A DNA stretch of 64,000 nt from an uncultured Sphingomonadaceae bacterium (GCA_947494305.1 CANLUL010000004.1:151635-215634); one strand, 5' to 3'; shown: positions 24,513 to 33,899, counted from the stretch's first letter. Notes: generated by a model not told the origin, from the letters alone. Made by a program: numbers and translations.

Positions 24513-25583
24513 ATGACCGTGCCCGGACATAAATCGCCCATGGCAGCTGATCTGTTCGGTGAGCTGCAGCTAACGGAACCAGCCAAGAAAAAGGGATTGG
24601 GAGCCTATGTGCCGGGCTTGTTGCTCGTTCTGGTGACCGCCTTTGCGGCGCTATGGCTGAACAATCAATATGGCGCTCCCGCGATTTTGATGGGGCTATT
24701 AATGGGTCTCGCTCTCAATTTCGTGAACAAGGATGAACGTCTTGCGGTTGGATTGAACTTTTCGTCTCAGACCTTGTTGCGTTGGGGTATTGTCTTGATT
24801 GGCACACAAATTACTTTTGGCCAAGTGGTCGAATTGGGTTTCACGCCATTTATAGCGCTGATCGGTATTATGGCATCGGTTATTCTGATCGGTTCTTTAA
24901 CGGCAAAAACATTGGGGCAAGATTTTCGGTTTGGTCTACTCGCTGGCGGAGCCACAGCAATTTGCGGCGCGTCTGCCGCACTGGCAATCTGGGGGCTAAT
25001 TGGCGAAAGGCGGATAAATCAATCACAGTTCACAATCGTCTTACTCGGCATCACCCTGGCAAGCGCATTTGCGATGACATTTTATCCTCCGATTGCAAGC
25101 CTTCTGGGTCTAGATGATGCACAAGCAGGGTTTCTGATCGGGGCATCTATCCACGATGTCGCTCAGGCTATAGGCGGCGGATTTTCTTTTTCTGAAGAAG
25201 CAGGAGAAGTTGCAACAATCGTGAAATTATCACGTGTAACATTACTGGCCCCGGTTCTGATAATAATTGCTCTTGTCCTTAAAAAGGATGACGATGCAAA
25301 AGAGAATGGTGCACAAAAATTTAGCTTCAAAAATGGCATCCCTTGGTTCGTCATAGGTTTTTTGTTGATAGCTGGATACAATAGCTACCAACCAATTTCA
25401 CCGGAAATCGCCCAGCTTGGCGGCAAGCTCGCAAAGATGTTGCTGTTGATGGCCGTTATCGCCGCAGCTTTAAAATCAAACATGTCCGGATTGCTGTCAC
25501 ACGGATGGCGCAGTTTTGCTCCAGTCGTTGCCGCGACAGCAATCTCATTCATACTCGCGCTGTCGGCGGCTTATCTGGTCTGA
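24513..25583 (+). CDS. YeiH/UPF0324-family membrane protein
   Basis: This 356-residue integral membrane protein has about ten hydrophobic segments and the family-specific stretches WGIVLIGTQITFGQV, FGLLAGGATAICGASAALA and FLIGASIHDVAQAIGG. The family is annotated as putative sulfate or organosulfonate exporter and is experimentally little defined. The start at ATG 24513 could instead be ATG 24540, since the first nine residues add nothing conserved. It stands alone after the catabolic operon, 116 bases downstream, with no operator box of either kind. Its relation to the catabolic clusters is unclear. Confidence 0.85.
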   Translation: MTVPGHKSPMAADLFGELQLTEPAKKKGLGAYVPGLLLVLVTAFAALWLNNQYGAPAILMGLLMGLALNFVNKDERLAVGLNFSSQTLLRWGIVLIGTQITFGQVVELGFTPFIALIGIMASVILIGSLTAKTLGQDFRFGLLAGGATAICGASAALAIWGLIGERRINQSQFTIVLLGITLASAFAMTFYPPIASLLGLDDAQAGFLIGASIHDVAQAIGGGFSFSEEAGEVATIVKLSRVTLLAPVLIIIALVLKKDDDAKENGAQKFSFKNGIPWFVIGFLLIAGYNSYQPISPEIAQLGGKLAKMLLLMAVIAAALKSNMSGLLSHGWRSFAPVVAATAISFILALSAAYLV

Positions 25584-25607
25584 TTTCGCTCTCAGAGCTG
25601 AGTGGAT

Positions 25608-28154
25608 CTAGAACTTAAATCCAGCCTCAACCCCAAATCTGCGCAATGCGCCGGGTGAAATGAATGATCCACCAAATTCAACCGCCGGAATAACCTCATT
25701 GAGATATTCCTCTTTAAGCAAGTTATCGGCGAACGCGGTAATGCTCCAGTTCTCCCCTTCAAAGCCTATGCGCAGATCGAGTACACCAAATGCTTTCCGC
25801 TGCGTAATGGAATAGTCGGCGTCACCGACAAATGCCGGCAATACCAGTTTATTTGGGGAATTTGCGTCTGCCGGCAATGGCAACAAGCCACTGAACAGTG
25901 TCGGGCTGGTGTTGTTTTGCACACTGTGGAACCATGTCGGTCCAGTGATGCGATAATCAGCACGCATGACCAAATCAAAACTACTGGAAATCGGAGCCAC
26001 GACTTGTGTACCCAAGTTGATCGTATAGTCGGCGGTATAAGGTGATTTATTGCCAACGGTATTTGGTCTTGAGGCGTTGGCTTTGATCTCGCTTTCTGTG
26101 ACGTTTACCGATCCAAAGATATTCCAGCCTTCGACAATTTCCGCATTGGCATTAAATTCGAGACCATAGAGTTCGACTTCATCGATATTGGATACCACGC
26201 GAAGCAATCCGAATGCGCCGACGAAAAACTCGAAAAACTGCATATCGTCAACATCGGTATAGTAACCGGCTAAATCGAAAGTGATCCGGCCATCTGCTAT
26301 AGTCCCTTTCAGGCCAGCCTCAAAGGCGCTGGATGTTTCCTTGCGGAAAATATCGTTGATCAAGACATTCGTGCCAATAAACTGATTAAAGTTCTGATCC
26401 ACAATCGTGGCAGCACCCTGATTGTTAAATCCGCCAGACTTAAAACCAATGCCCCAGTTCGCATAAAAGTTGAGATCGTCAGTTAACCCGTAACGCAGAG
26501 ACAATTTGGGCTGCAGTTGTTTAAATGTCTGGTTCTGATCTGGAATTGGGCCAAAGGCTTGCCCCGGATTGATTGGAGCGCCCGTGATCGGGTCTATCGC
26601 AACGGGCACCTGATTGGATACTTCCCGCTCTTCGATATCATAGCGCAGTGCCAGTCCAACATCGAAATTATCGGCGACTTCATAATCCAGTGATCCAAAT
26701 GCTGCATAGACGTTGGTATTGAAATTATCTGAAAACAACTGCGATGTTGGATTGGAACTATTCGCATCGTTGAATAGCTGTCGTATTATTCCTTGTCCCA
26801 AGTCAGCCCCGATGCTGACCCCTACATCACGATCGATGTTCAGGAAATATGCACCAACCTGCCAAGCCAGAGGACCATCGCCATTAGAGGCCAATCGGAT
26901 TTCGGCGCTGATATCTGTTTGTTCACGAATTTGATATTGTGTGCCATCACATGTCGTTGGACTATAAGGTCCAAATGTGGATCCGGTCACAGGATCGAAA
27001 ATAAACGGAATCGGTGTGGTACCGACGAAACCTGGCTGATTCACTGCAAAACCGGTCAATTGAGCAGTTGATCCGAAACAGCTATTGGATGCTGCAACGG
27101 AAGCAGGCGTCGCACCGGGAAATGTAAACCGCGCAAAATCGGCCGAGGTACCATCCGCTGTCAAAGCCTGATCAACATCACTGTACAGAGCCCAGGCAGT
27201 CAAAGTCATCGCATCAAATTCATGCGTAACCTTTGCCGACGCCTCTAAGGTTTGTTGATCGTTGGTCGGCCGAATATTGGAATAATAGTTAAATGGATGA
27301 TCGTTCACATCTTCAAAAAATGCAGGATTGGTAGCCGCAAAATTGGGAAGATGGAAAGCTGCATTAAAGTTGATCGAAGCGCCCGAAAGATCAGCATAGC
27401 GGGCTTTCAGATCTAACTCGGTAGCATCGCCAAGTTGCGCCACAAAACGCCCGTCGATTGACCAAGTTTCCTGATCGTCAACTACTTTCGCATTGTTTAG
27501 GAACGTATTTCTATAGAATCCGTCAGTGGTATTGTAGGAACCGGAAAGCACCAATCCAGCATCTTCACCAACAGGCACCGATACATAAGCCGAGGCGCGA
27601 TACGTATTGTCTTCAGCCGCGCTAACTTTTATGCCACCTTCCAAAATATCACTCGGCTTCAATGTCTGAATGACAATGGCACCAGCAGCAGCGTTACGCC
27701 CATAGAGCGCGCCTTGTGGGCCTTTCAAAACTTCGATCTGACGCAAAGTGCCTTGATCTTGGTTAAGCTGTGCGGTGTTGGTTTTCAGAATCCCATCGAC
27801 TACCAAAGCAACGGAGCTTTCAGCATCCCGGGCACCGTTAATGCCGCGAATGTTAATCTGAGTATCTCCTGCCTCTGCTGTTCCGCTTACAATCGTTACA
27901 CCGGCCGTTAGTTGCACAAACTCATCCGCTTGTTGCACTCCGGTACGCTCCAAAGCATCTGCTGTGAACACGGTCACCGAAGCGGGAACTTCTGTTAGCA
28001 ATTCGTCTTGCCGGCGAGCCGTCACGATGATGACGTTGCCGTCATCGTTGTCGTTGGCTTCCTGGTCGCCCGCTGATTGCGCAGCAGCCGGTGCGACTGT
28101 CATCAACGCGGCAACGCCAGCTGACAGTGATAATAAGGTTTTCGTGCGACTCAT
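25608..28154 (-). CDS. TonB-dependent outer-membrane receptor
   Basis: At 848 residues this is a full-length receptor. It has a Sec signal peptide (cleavage near PAAAQ, residue 26), a TonB-box-like NVIIVTARRQDELLTEVP, the plug motif IEVLKGPQGALYGRNAAAG, and a beta-barrel ending in a terminal phenylalanine (AGFKF). It is not closely similar to the receptor at 474-3026 outside the common plug features. It is the last gene of a minus-strand run that begins at the racemase-like gene (29785) under the TTGTATACAA operator. The ligand is probably the substrate handled by the SnoaL-like, racemase-like, CoA-transferase and HyuAB proteins, which is inference. Confidence 0.95.
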   Translation of the reverse strand: MSRTKTLLSLSAGVAALMTVAPAAAQSAGDQEANDNDDGNVIIVTARRQDELLTEVPASVTVFTADALERTGVQQADEFVQLTAGVTIVSGTAEAGDTQINIRGINGARDAESSVALVVDGILKTNTAQLNQDQGTLRQIEVLKGPQGALYGRNAAAGAIVIQTLKPSDILEGGIKVSAAEDNTYRASAYVSVPVGEDAGLVLSGSYNTTDGFYRNTFLNNAKVVDDQETWSIDGRFVAQLGDATELDLKARYADLSGASINFNAAFHLPNFAATNPAFFEDVNDHPFNYYSNIRPTNDQQTLEASAKVTHEFDAMTLTAWALYSDVDQALTADGTSADFARFTFPGATPASVAASNSCFGSTAQLTGFAVNQPGFVGTTPIPFIFDPVTGSTFGPYSPTTCDGTQYQIREQTDISAEIRLASNGDGPLAWQVGAYFLNIDRDVGVSIGADLGQGIIRQLFNDANSSNPTSQLFSDNFNTNVYAAFGSLDYEVADNFDVGLALRYDIEEREVSNQVPVAIDPITGAPINPGQAFGPIPDQNQTFKQLQPKLSLRYGLTDDLNFYANWGIGFKSGGFNNQGAATIVDQNFNQFIGTNVLINDIFRKETSSAFEAGLKGTIADGRITFDLAGYYTDVDDMQFFEFFVGAFGLLRVVSNIDEVELYGLEFNANAEIVEGWNIFGSVNVTESEIKANASRPNTVGNKSPYTADYTINLGTQVVAPISSSFDLVMRADYRITGPTWFHSVQNNTSPTLFSGLLPLPADANSPNKLVLPAFVGDADYSITQRKAFGVLDLRIGFEGENWSITAFADNLLKEEYLNEVIPAVEFGGSFISPGALRRFGVEAGFKF

Positions 28155-28203
28155 TTTAATATCCTTCCCTGAATGGAATTTCCTTTTGCAAAGCTTCTAA
28201 TGT

Positions 28204-28602
28204 TCAAACCAGAACATTGGCCCCGCTCATATAAACATAAACTTCCTGAAACTTGCCGTCTCTGATGCGCCAAAAATTGGTATTGTTGAGGATCGTTGTT
28301 TGACCCTCTGCATCCACCAGTTCCGCGACAAAACTAGCCGTAATCCGGCCATTGGCTTCATCCACAGTGCAGGTAAAATCCTTGTGCACAATGGTTTCAT
28401 AACTGGCAAAGAAATCCTCAAACATGCGTTTGATTTCGTCCTTACCACTGTGACGTGTGAAGGATGTTTGCGTACAAAGCAGCGCCCCATCCTGAAAGCA
28501 GTTTAATGTCGCTTCCAAATCCTTTTTATCCACACTGCCAAAATATTGATTGATTGCCAAGTTGATCAAATCATCGCGAGAAAGGCCGGGTTCATATTGC
28601 AT
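28204..28602 (-). CDS. SnoaL/NTF2-like protein, copy 1
   Basis: This 132-residue protein has the cone-shaped NTF2/SnoaL fold pattern: an N-terminal helix with YFGSVDKKDLEATLNCF, the DGALLCTQ strand, KDEIKRMFEDFFASY, and closing strands ending in VYVYMSG. Members are isomerases, cyclases, dehydratases or binding proteins with a small hydrophobic pocket. It is paralogous to the next gene (same YF.SVD.K.L...LNCF opening and same YMSG.N end). The ATG at 28602 overlaps that gene's stop by one base. It lies between its paralogue and the TonB receptor. Specific function unknown. Confidence 0.85.
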   Translation of the reverse strand: MQYEPGLSRDDLINLAINQYFGSVDKKDLEATLNCFQDGALLCTQTSFTRHSGKDEIKRMFEDFFASYETIVHKDFTCTVDEANGRITASFVAELVDAEGQTTILNNTNFWRIRDGKFQEVYVYMSGANVLV

Positions 28603-29033
28603 CAGGCGTCTCCCTCTTTCAGTAAATTGTCACCACTCATGTAGACTACAACATGTTGGAACAGCCGATCTTTCAAATAAAAGCGATTGCAATTCTCATA
28701 ACGGAGTTGATCACCACCATTCGGTGTTATCAAAACGGTAAATTGCGAACAAACTGCATTGCTTTGCGGATCAGCGACGTGGACAAAATTGCCGTGCCAG
28801 ATATCTTCAAAATCAGCGAACAGCTTTTCAAACATCGCCCGGATTGCATCACGACCAACATGCGTAGTGTCCGATGTTGCTTCATGGAGTACGGCATCGG
28901 GGTGGAAGCAATTCAATACTTTCGATAGATTTTTGTTGTCCACACCATCAAAGTAACGCTTCGTAACGATATCGACATAAAAAGGATAAGGTAGTGCCTC
29001 CTGCCCTGCCATACCGGTTGTCCATTCAGCCAT
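28602..29033 (-). CDS. SnoaL/NTF2-like protein, copy 2
   Basis: This 143-residue SnoaL-like protein starts at ATG 29033, which overlaps the racemase-like stop by one base (TAATG); a start further upstream would read through that gene. Its RYFDGVDNKNLSKVLNCFHPDAVLHEATS, split by the fold's pocket strand, and the end VVVYMSGDN match copy 1. As a tandem pair the two may form a heterodimer or catalyse linked isomerisation or hydration steps. The aspartate and histidine residues of SnoaL-type cyclases cannot be assigned with certainty by eye. Confidence 0.84.
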   Translation of the reverse strand: MAEWTTGMAGQEALPYPFYVDIVTKRYFDGVDNKNLSKVLNCFHPDAVLHEATSDTTHVGRDAIRAMFEKLFADFEDIWHGNFVHVADPQSNAVCSQFTVLITPNGGDQLRYENCNRFYLKDRLFQHVVVYMSGDNLLKEGDA

Positions 29034-29785
29034 TAATACCATCCTTTTCTGATATCGTCGTCCTTCGGCACTTCCGGCGCAGGAAATGCTTTTTTGCTAT
29101 GAGTCAGGCCTAGCTCCAGCAGCGTTTCGAGAAATTTGTACGCCACCTGTCCGGGATTGAGCACCGGAATGGGCAGGTTTTCATCCAGGAACTGCGCGGA
29201 CTGATGCATTGTGGTGGAACCAAGTACGATGACATCTGCCCCATCTTCATCCATCGCCGCCGTAGCTTCTTCTTTCAGTTTGTCGAAGATCACTTCTTCT
29301 TTACCTGCCAACAACTCTGTCACATCTGGTCGCGTTTCAATTGAGCGCAGCGACGCAACGCGTTCCCACCAACCATATTCAGTCAGTGTCTTTTCATAGA
29401 GTGGGAACCATTCAGGCCACATCGTGAGAACGGTGAACTTCTTGCCAAGCATCATTGCCGCCGCAAAAGCTGCCTCACCCGGACCGACAACCGGGATTTT
29501 CAAACGTGATCGCAATGCGCGCATACCGCTGTCACTGACTGTATCAATGAGGACGCCGGCATAACCCTCTTCCTCTGCCTTGATACCGGCCTGAAACACG
29601 GTCCAGTCCATCAACATTGTGTCGTGATAACTATCCCCCAAAGCAGCACCCCAAGGAACGGCAACAAATTCGGGTTGAAAACCCTCTCGCACAAAATCAT
29701 CAGGAAGCTGCTCTGCACGCGCAGAAACACCAGCCTGATCCATCGGAATCGGCACTATGACTTTGATACGCTTAGGGTCAGCCAT
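29033..29785 (-). CDS. Asp/Glu-racemase-fold protein lacking the usual catalytic cysteines
   Basis: The 250-residue protein has the aspartate/glutamate racemase superfamily pattern that also covers hydantoin racemase and maleate isomerase (NicE). The two symmetric catalytic loops are recognisable but altered: VLIDTVSDSGMRALR replaces the usual C-x-S-D-P-G segment near residue 82, and VIVLGSTTMHQ has Ser190 where the family has cysteine (LGC). No cysteine occurs at either site, so ordinary two-base racemisation is unlikely. The start is ATG 29785, not the upstream in-frame ATG at 29800. It heads the minus operon under the TTGTATACAA operator at 29812-29823, divergent from the GntR gene. Confidence 0.8.
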   Translation of the reverse strand: MADPKRIKVIVPIPMDQAGVSARAEQLPDDFVREGFQPEFVAVPWGAALGDSYHDTMLMDWTVFQAGIKAEEEGYAGVLIDTVSDSGMRALRSRLKIPVVGPGEAAFAAAMMLGKKFTVLTMWPEWFPLYEKTLTEYGWWERVASLRSIETRPDVTELLAGKEEVIFDKLKEEATAAMDEDGADVIVLGSTTMHQSAQFLDENLPIPVLNPGQVAYKFLETLLELGLTHSKKAFPAPEVPKDDDIRKGWY

Positions 29786-29811
29786 AAAACTCTCTCTCAA
29801 AGCAACCTTCT

Positions 29812-29823
29812 ATTGTATACAAT
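29812..29823. promoter_or_regulatory. GntR-type operator ATTGTATACAAT
   Basis: This perfect 12-bp palindrome lies between the racemase-like gene (start 29785, minus) and the GntR gene (start 29898, plus). TTGT-A-T-ACAA sites are characteristic of FadR-subfamily GntR regulators, so autoregulation by the adjacent gene is likely. A 14-bp version occurs at 31781-31794. Confidence 0.75.
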
Positions 29824-29897
29824 TACTGCCCGTCAAGCGTAAACTCGGTTTCTCTCGGGACTTGCCCGTTACGGCATTTTGCGCCACAAAGCCTGCT

Positions 29898-30548
29898 ATG
29901 AGCAGGGCATCTGACACAGCATATCAAAAAATTCGGAGCTATATTCTTCAAGGCGATGCCGCACCTGGTATGCAATTGACCGAAGAAAAACTTGCAGAGA
30001 TAGCCGGGGTTTCCCGGACTCCGGTCAGAGATGCAGTGCAGCGACTGGAAAACGAGATGCTATTGGTGCGCAGTGAATCCAAGCGTCTATCGGTTGCAGA
30101 TTGGTCGGATGGTGAAATCGACGAGATGTTCACCCTAAGAGCTATGCTTGAATGTCATGCAGCCGAACGTGCGGCTATCAGAATGGATGAGGAAAGCGTT
30201 CAACGGCTAAGATCAATCAATGACAATCTAAAAAAGGCGATAAACAAAACGCGGCCTGACATCGCGACGTTTCTGAATGCCAATCGGCAGTTTCATGATC
30301 TGATATTGATCCGCGCGCAGTCACCGAGACTAAGTAAAATGCTGCCGGCACTGATTGAACAACCGGTAGTCCGGCGAACCGCCAACCAATATTCAAAAGC
30401 TGACTTGATGCAGTCGGGACAAGATCATGACGAGCTTATTGCCGCCTTTGCCGCTAAAGACACGCATTGGGCGGGCGCGGTGATGACCAGCCATATTCGC
30501 CGGGCTTTTCATACGTTTAGCACCATCGCTGATGGCGGCGAAAAATGA
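29898..30548 (+). CDS. GntR-family transcriptional regulator (FadR/FCD type)
   Basis: The 216-residue protein has an N-terminal winged helix (GMQLTEEKLAEIAGVSRTPV then RDAVQRLENEMLLVR) and an all-helical FCD ligand domain (MFTLRAMLECHAAERAA, QFHDLIL, SHIRRAF) with histidines positioned like the metal site of that domain. The start is ATG 29898; the longer frame from 29757 would overlap the divergent gene and include the operator. The family represses catabolic genes until a carboxylate or similar ligand binds. Its probable sites are 29812-29823 and 31781-31794, which would place 25608-36524 under its control. It is less likely to bind the TTTGTCCGGACAAA boxes, whose half-sites are spaced two bases wider. 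Confidence 0.9.
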   Translation: MSRASDTAYQKIRSYILQGDAAPGMQLTEEKLAEIAGVSRTPVRDAVQRLENEMLLVRSESKRLSVADWSDGEIDEMFTLRAMLECHAAERAAIRMDEESVQRLRSINDNLKKAINKTRPDIATFLNANRQFHDLILIRAQSPRLSKMLPALIEQPVVRRTANQYSKADLMQSGQDHDELIAAFAAKDTHWAGAVMTSHIRRAFHTFSTIADGGEK

Positions 30549-30551
30549 TTG

Positions 30552-31733
30552 TTAGATAATCCCTCGCTCCTCGAGGTCGGCCATCGCCGCGCTGTCCATC
30601 CCCAACAATTCACCATAAATAAGTTCGTTATGTGCCCCCAAGGCTGGCCCCACATGATCAATATGACCGGGCGTTTTCGATAGTTTTGGCGCTACATTTT
30701 GCATCACAAAATTGTCATGCTGCGGATGATCGACTTCGACCAATGCTTCACGTGCTTTATAGTGCGGATCTTCCAACATCTCCGGCGCGCGGAAGACATT
30801 GCCCGCAGGAACCCCATGCTCTTCGCATAGATCAAGAAGCGCAGCACTCGATATGTTCTTGGTCCATTCGGCAATCAGATCATCCAGTTCTGTCTGGTTT
30901 TCACCGCGGGCGACATGGGTTGCATAGCGTGGATCTTCGCCCAATTCCGGACGCCCCATCATTTTGGCCATGCGTTTCCAAACGCTGTCCTGGTTGCCGC
31001 CAATCAATACACTCCCGTCACTTGTCGGATAAACATTGGAAGGTGCGATCTTGGGAAGAATAGATCCGGTACGCTCGCGGATATGGCCAGCGACTGTATA
31101 TTCGGCCACCGTTGATTCCATATTGGCAAGCACGGCTTCATAAATTGCCGAATCGACAACCTGCCCCTCACCTGTAACATGCCTGTGTTGCAATGCCATC
31201 AACGCCCCTAAACATGCATAGGTGGCTGCAAGCGAATCACCGATAGACAGACCGGCACGACTTGGTGGCCGGTCTGGCTCACCAATAATATAGCGCATCC
31301 CGCCCATCGCCTCACCAATGCCACCATAACCAGCACGATGGGAATAAGGACCTGTTTGGCCATATCCCGATACGCGGATCATGATCAGGCCTTTGTTGAT
31401 TGCGCTTAGTGTTTCATAATCAAGACCCCATTTTTCCATGGTCCCTGCTCGGAAATTTTCTAGCAAAAAATCTGACTTTGCAGCCAGTTTCCTTACGATG
31501 CCTTGCCCTTCTTTTTCGCGCAAATTAAGCGTGATTGACTTTTTGTTCCGTCCAACAACGGAAAACCAAAGCGGAATACCTTGCCCCCAAGTCCGCATCG
31601 CATCACCAACTTTTGGCGGCTCAATCTTGATAACCTCGGCGCCGTGATCCCCCATGAGCTGACCACAATAAGGACCTGCGATTAGTTGACCCATTTCTAT
31701 TAACCGCAGACCGGATAATGCGCCTTGCGCCAT
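30552..31733 (-). CDS. CaiB/BaiF class III CoA-transferase
   Basis: This 393-residue CoA-transferase starts at ATG 31733 with a GGGAG site eight bases upstream. It shows LSGLRLIEMGQLIAGPYCGQ, ENFRAGTMEKWGL, VSGYGQTGPYSHRAGYG and the likely catalytic Asp in GLSIGDSLAATYACLG. It is only distantly similar to the transferase at 23221-24396. The gene is transcribed toward the GntR gene and divergently from hyuA-like 31841, with the 14-bp operator between them. It should activate a carboxylic acid of the second catabolic block as a CoA thioester; the acid is unknown. Confidence 0.91.
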   Translation of the reverse strand: MAQGALSGLRLIEMGQLIAGPYCGQLMGDHGAEVIKIEPPKVGDAMRTWGQGIPLWFSVVGRNKKSITLNLREKEGQGIVRKLAAKSDFLLENFRAGTMEKWGLDYETLSAINKGLIMIRVSGYGQTGPYSHRAGYGGIGEAMGGMRYIIGEPDRPPSRAGLSIGDSLAATYACLGALMALQHRHVTGEGQVVDSAIYEAVLANMESTVAEYTVAGHIRERTGSILPKIAPSNVYPTSDGSVLIGGNQDSVWKRMAKMMGRPELGEDPRYATHVARGENQTELDDLIAEWTKNISSAALLDLCEEHGVPAGNVFRAPEMLEDPHYKAREALVEVDHPQHDNFVMQNVAPKLSKTPGHIDHVGPALGAHNELIYGELLGMDSAAMADLEERGII

Positions 31734-31780
31734 AATAATTACTCCCACATGTTGCTTATAGCTATACAAAGACAAAACCG

Positions 31781-31794
31781 AATTGTATACAATT
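31781..31794. promoter_or_regulatory. GntR-type operator AATTGTATACAATT
   Basis: This perfect 14-bp palindrome lies between the divergent CoA-transferase (start 31733) and HyuA-type (start 31841) genes. It shares its 12-bp core with the site next to the GntR gene at 29812-29823, which defines a small regulon. Confidence 0.75.
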
Positions 31795-31840
31795 TATCAA
31801 GCCGCGCTATCCACTAAGCGGTTAATGTGAAGAGGATAAT

Positions 31841-33898
31841 ATGGGATATAGACTTGGTGTTGATGTCGGCGGAACTTTCACCGACCTGCTTCTATTCAAC
31901 GAAGAATCTGGTGAGTTTTGGCGAACCAAAACACCTTCAACGCCTCATGACAGCTCGGAAGGTATCCTGAACGGCGTCAATATAATCTGCGACGATGCCG
32001 ACGTTAGGCCCAGTGAAATTGACTACTTCTTACACGGTACAACAGTAGCCACCAACGCGGTTTTAGAAGGCAAAGGCGCTCGCGTCGGCCTTATCACTAC
32101 CGAGGGTTATCGCGATGTTATGCAAATTGCGCGAAGCTTTGTTCCGGGCGGATTGGCCGCCTGGATTATTTGGCCAAAACCACAACCGCTTGCCGCGCTA
32201 GAAGACACGGTTACCGTAAAAGAGCGCATGGATGCAGATGGCAATGAAGTCCGCCCACTTGATGAAAACAGTGTCTCAGACGCGATTGGGCATCTGAAAT
32301 CTCAAGGTGTCGAAGCCGTCACTGTTTCGTTGATGAATGCCTATACCAATGGCGCACATGAAAAACGGATCGGCGAAATGATCACTTCCGAAATGCCTGA
32401 TATTCCGATTTCATTGAGCCACGAGGTGCTTCCTGAAATGCAAGAATATGAGCGAACACTGACTACCGTCGCCAACGCAGCGGTTCGCCCGGTAGTGGGC
32501 AACTATGTGTCCAGTTTGCGTTCTAAGCTAGCCGATGCTGGTATGGAAGGGCGCTTCTCGTTGTTGCGTTCAGATGGCGGCTTAATGTCTTCCCAAAAGG
32601 CAGAAGAGCATCCGGTTAACATATTGATGTCGGGGCCAGCAGGCGGTGTTACCGGTGCTGTTTGGGTGGCGAAAAATGCCGGACTAAAGAACATTCTCAC
32701 GCTTGATGTTGGCGGGACTTCCACCGACGTTGCGTTGATCGAAAATCTTGAGCCTCGCCGGGTCCGCACAACAGAAGTTGGACATCTATCGGTACGGGCA
32801 TCATCACTTGATGTGAAAACGGTTGGCGCGGGTGGAGGTTCCATTGCCTATGTACCCGAACTGACCGGAGCGTTGCGCGTTGGCCCCGAAAGTGCCGGTG
32901 CTGTTCCTGGGCCAGTAGCTTATGGCAAAGGCGGCGAAGCGCCAACCGTAACAGATGCCAATGTGGTATTGGGCTATCTCCCAGAGAACCTACTCGGCGG
33001 CTCCTTTCAACTAGATCGCGAAGGCGCAAAAAAAGCTGTCCAAACAATAGCCGATGCGCTCGGGATCGACTTAATGGCAGCGGCGCGCGGCATTATTGAT
33101 ATTGTGAATGAAAACATGTTCGGTGCACTCCGGATGATTTCTGTTCAACAGGGCTACGATCCACGCCATTTCGCATTGATGGGTTTTGGAGGTGCCGGAC
33201 CACTGCATGTCAATGCGGTTGCAAAGCTAATGAATAGCTGGCCCGCCGTTTCCCCCGTCTCTCCTGGCGTGCTCTGCGCTTTGGGCGATGCCACAACCCG
33301 TATGCGAACGGAAACTGCGCGATCTTTCTCCAGGTTCGCGACAAAGACTGAAGCATCGGAATTGATCAGCATATTGAAAGAAATGGCCGAACAAACACGC
33401 TCCGAATTGCTATCAGAGGGTGTGGCGGAAGAAGATATTATCAGCGAGTTCGAAGTGGACGTTCGCTATGCGGGACAGGCTTTTGAGGTTCCGCTCACGA
33501 TTACACCAGAAGTATTGGAGCAAGATGGAATCGAAGGTATTTTGGCGCGATTCAATGAGGAACATAATCGCCTTTTCACTTTCAACATGGACACCCCGCA
33601 TGAAATAGTGAACTTGCGCGCTGTAGCGCTTGGGCAATCGCTTGACCTTCCTGCGATTGAGTTACCCAAAGGCAATGGTGATCCCTCTCAAGCAAAAATT
33701 CGGGATCACAAACTGTGGATGGACGGCGCGGAACAGGATGGCGCAATATATGATCGCTCTAAACTGAAGCAGGGCGATATCATAGCGGGTCCTGCCATTG
33801 TCGTGGAAATGGATTCAACTACTTTGATCGAAACAGGTTGTGTGGGTGAGGTTGATGCCGTTGGCAATATCCTTATTAATCTGGCGGAGGGACAATAA
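31841..33898 (+). CDS. Hydantoinase/oxoprolinase subunit A (HyuA-type ATPase)
   Basis: At 685 residues this is a full-length HyuA-family protein with an ASKHA ATPase fold. The N-terminal phosphate loop is GVDVGGTFTDLLLF, followed by LHGTTVATNAVLEGKGAR and, in the middle, LTLDVGGTSTDVALI and GAGGGSIA. Family members couple ATP to opening of hydantoins or 5-oxoproline, or to acetone/acetophenone carboxylation, together with a B subunit. The start is ATG 31841 after a GAGGA site. The B subunit follows one base later. Both context and sequence leave the choice of amide hydrolysis versus carboxylation open. Confidence 0.92.
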   Translation: MGYRLGVDVGGTFTDLLLFNEESGEFWRTKTPSTPHDSSEGILNGVNIICDDADVRPSEIDYFLHGTTVATNAVLEGKGARVGLITTEGYRDVMQIARSFVPGGLAAWIIWPKPQPLAALEDTVTVKERMDADGNEVRPLDENSVSDAIGHLKSQGVEAVTVSLMNAYTNGAHEKRIGEMITSEMPDIPISLSHEVLPEMQEYERTLTTVANAAVRPVVGNYVSSLRSKLADAGMEGRFSLLRSDGGLMSSQKAEEHPVNILMSGPAGGVTGAVWVAKNAGLKNILTLDVGGTSTDVALIENLEPRRVRTTEVGHLSVRASSLDVKTVGAGGGSIAYVPELTGALRVGPESAGAVPGPVAYGKGGEAPTVTDANVVLGYLPENLLGGSFQLDREGAKKAVQTIADALGIDLMAAARGIIDIVNENMFGALRMISVQQGYDPRHFALMGFGGAGPLHVNAVAKLMNSWPAVSPVSPGVLCALGDATTRMRTETARSFSRFATKTEASELISILKEMAEQTRSELLSEGVAEEDIISEFEVDVRYAGQAFEVPLTITPEVLEQDGIEGILARFNEEHNRLFTFNMDTPHEIVNLRAVALGQSLDLPAIELPKGNGDPSQAKIRDHKLWMDGAEQDGAIYDRSKLKQGDIIAGPAIVVEMDSTTLIETGCVGEVDAVGNILINLAEGQ

Positions 33899-33899
33899 A

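Noticed and set aside
25584..25607. CTCAGAGCTGAG repeat as a terminator between convergent genes
   Set aside because: The loop would be only two bases and there is no T-run on either strand.
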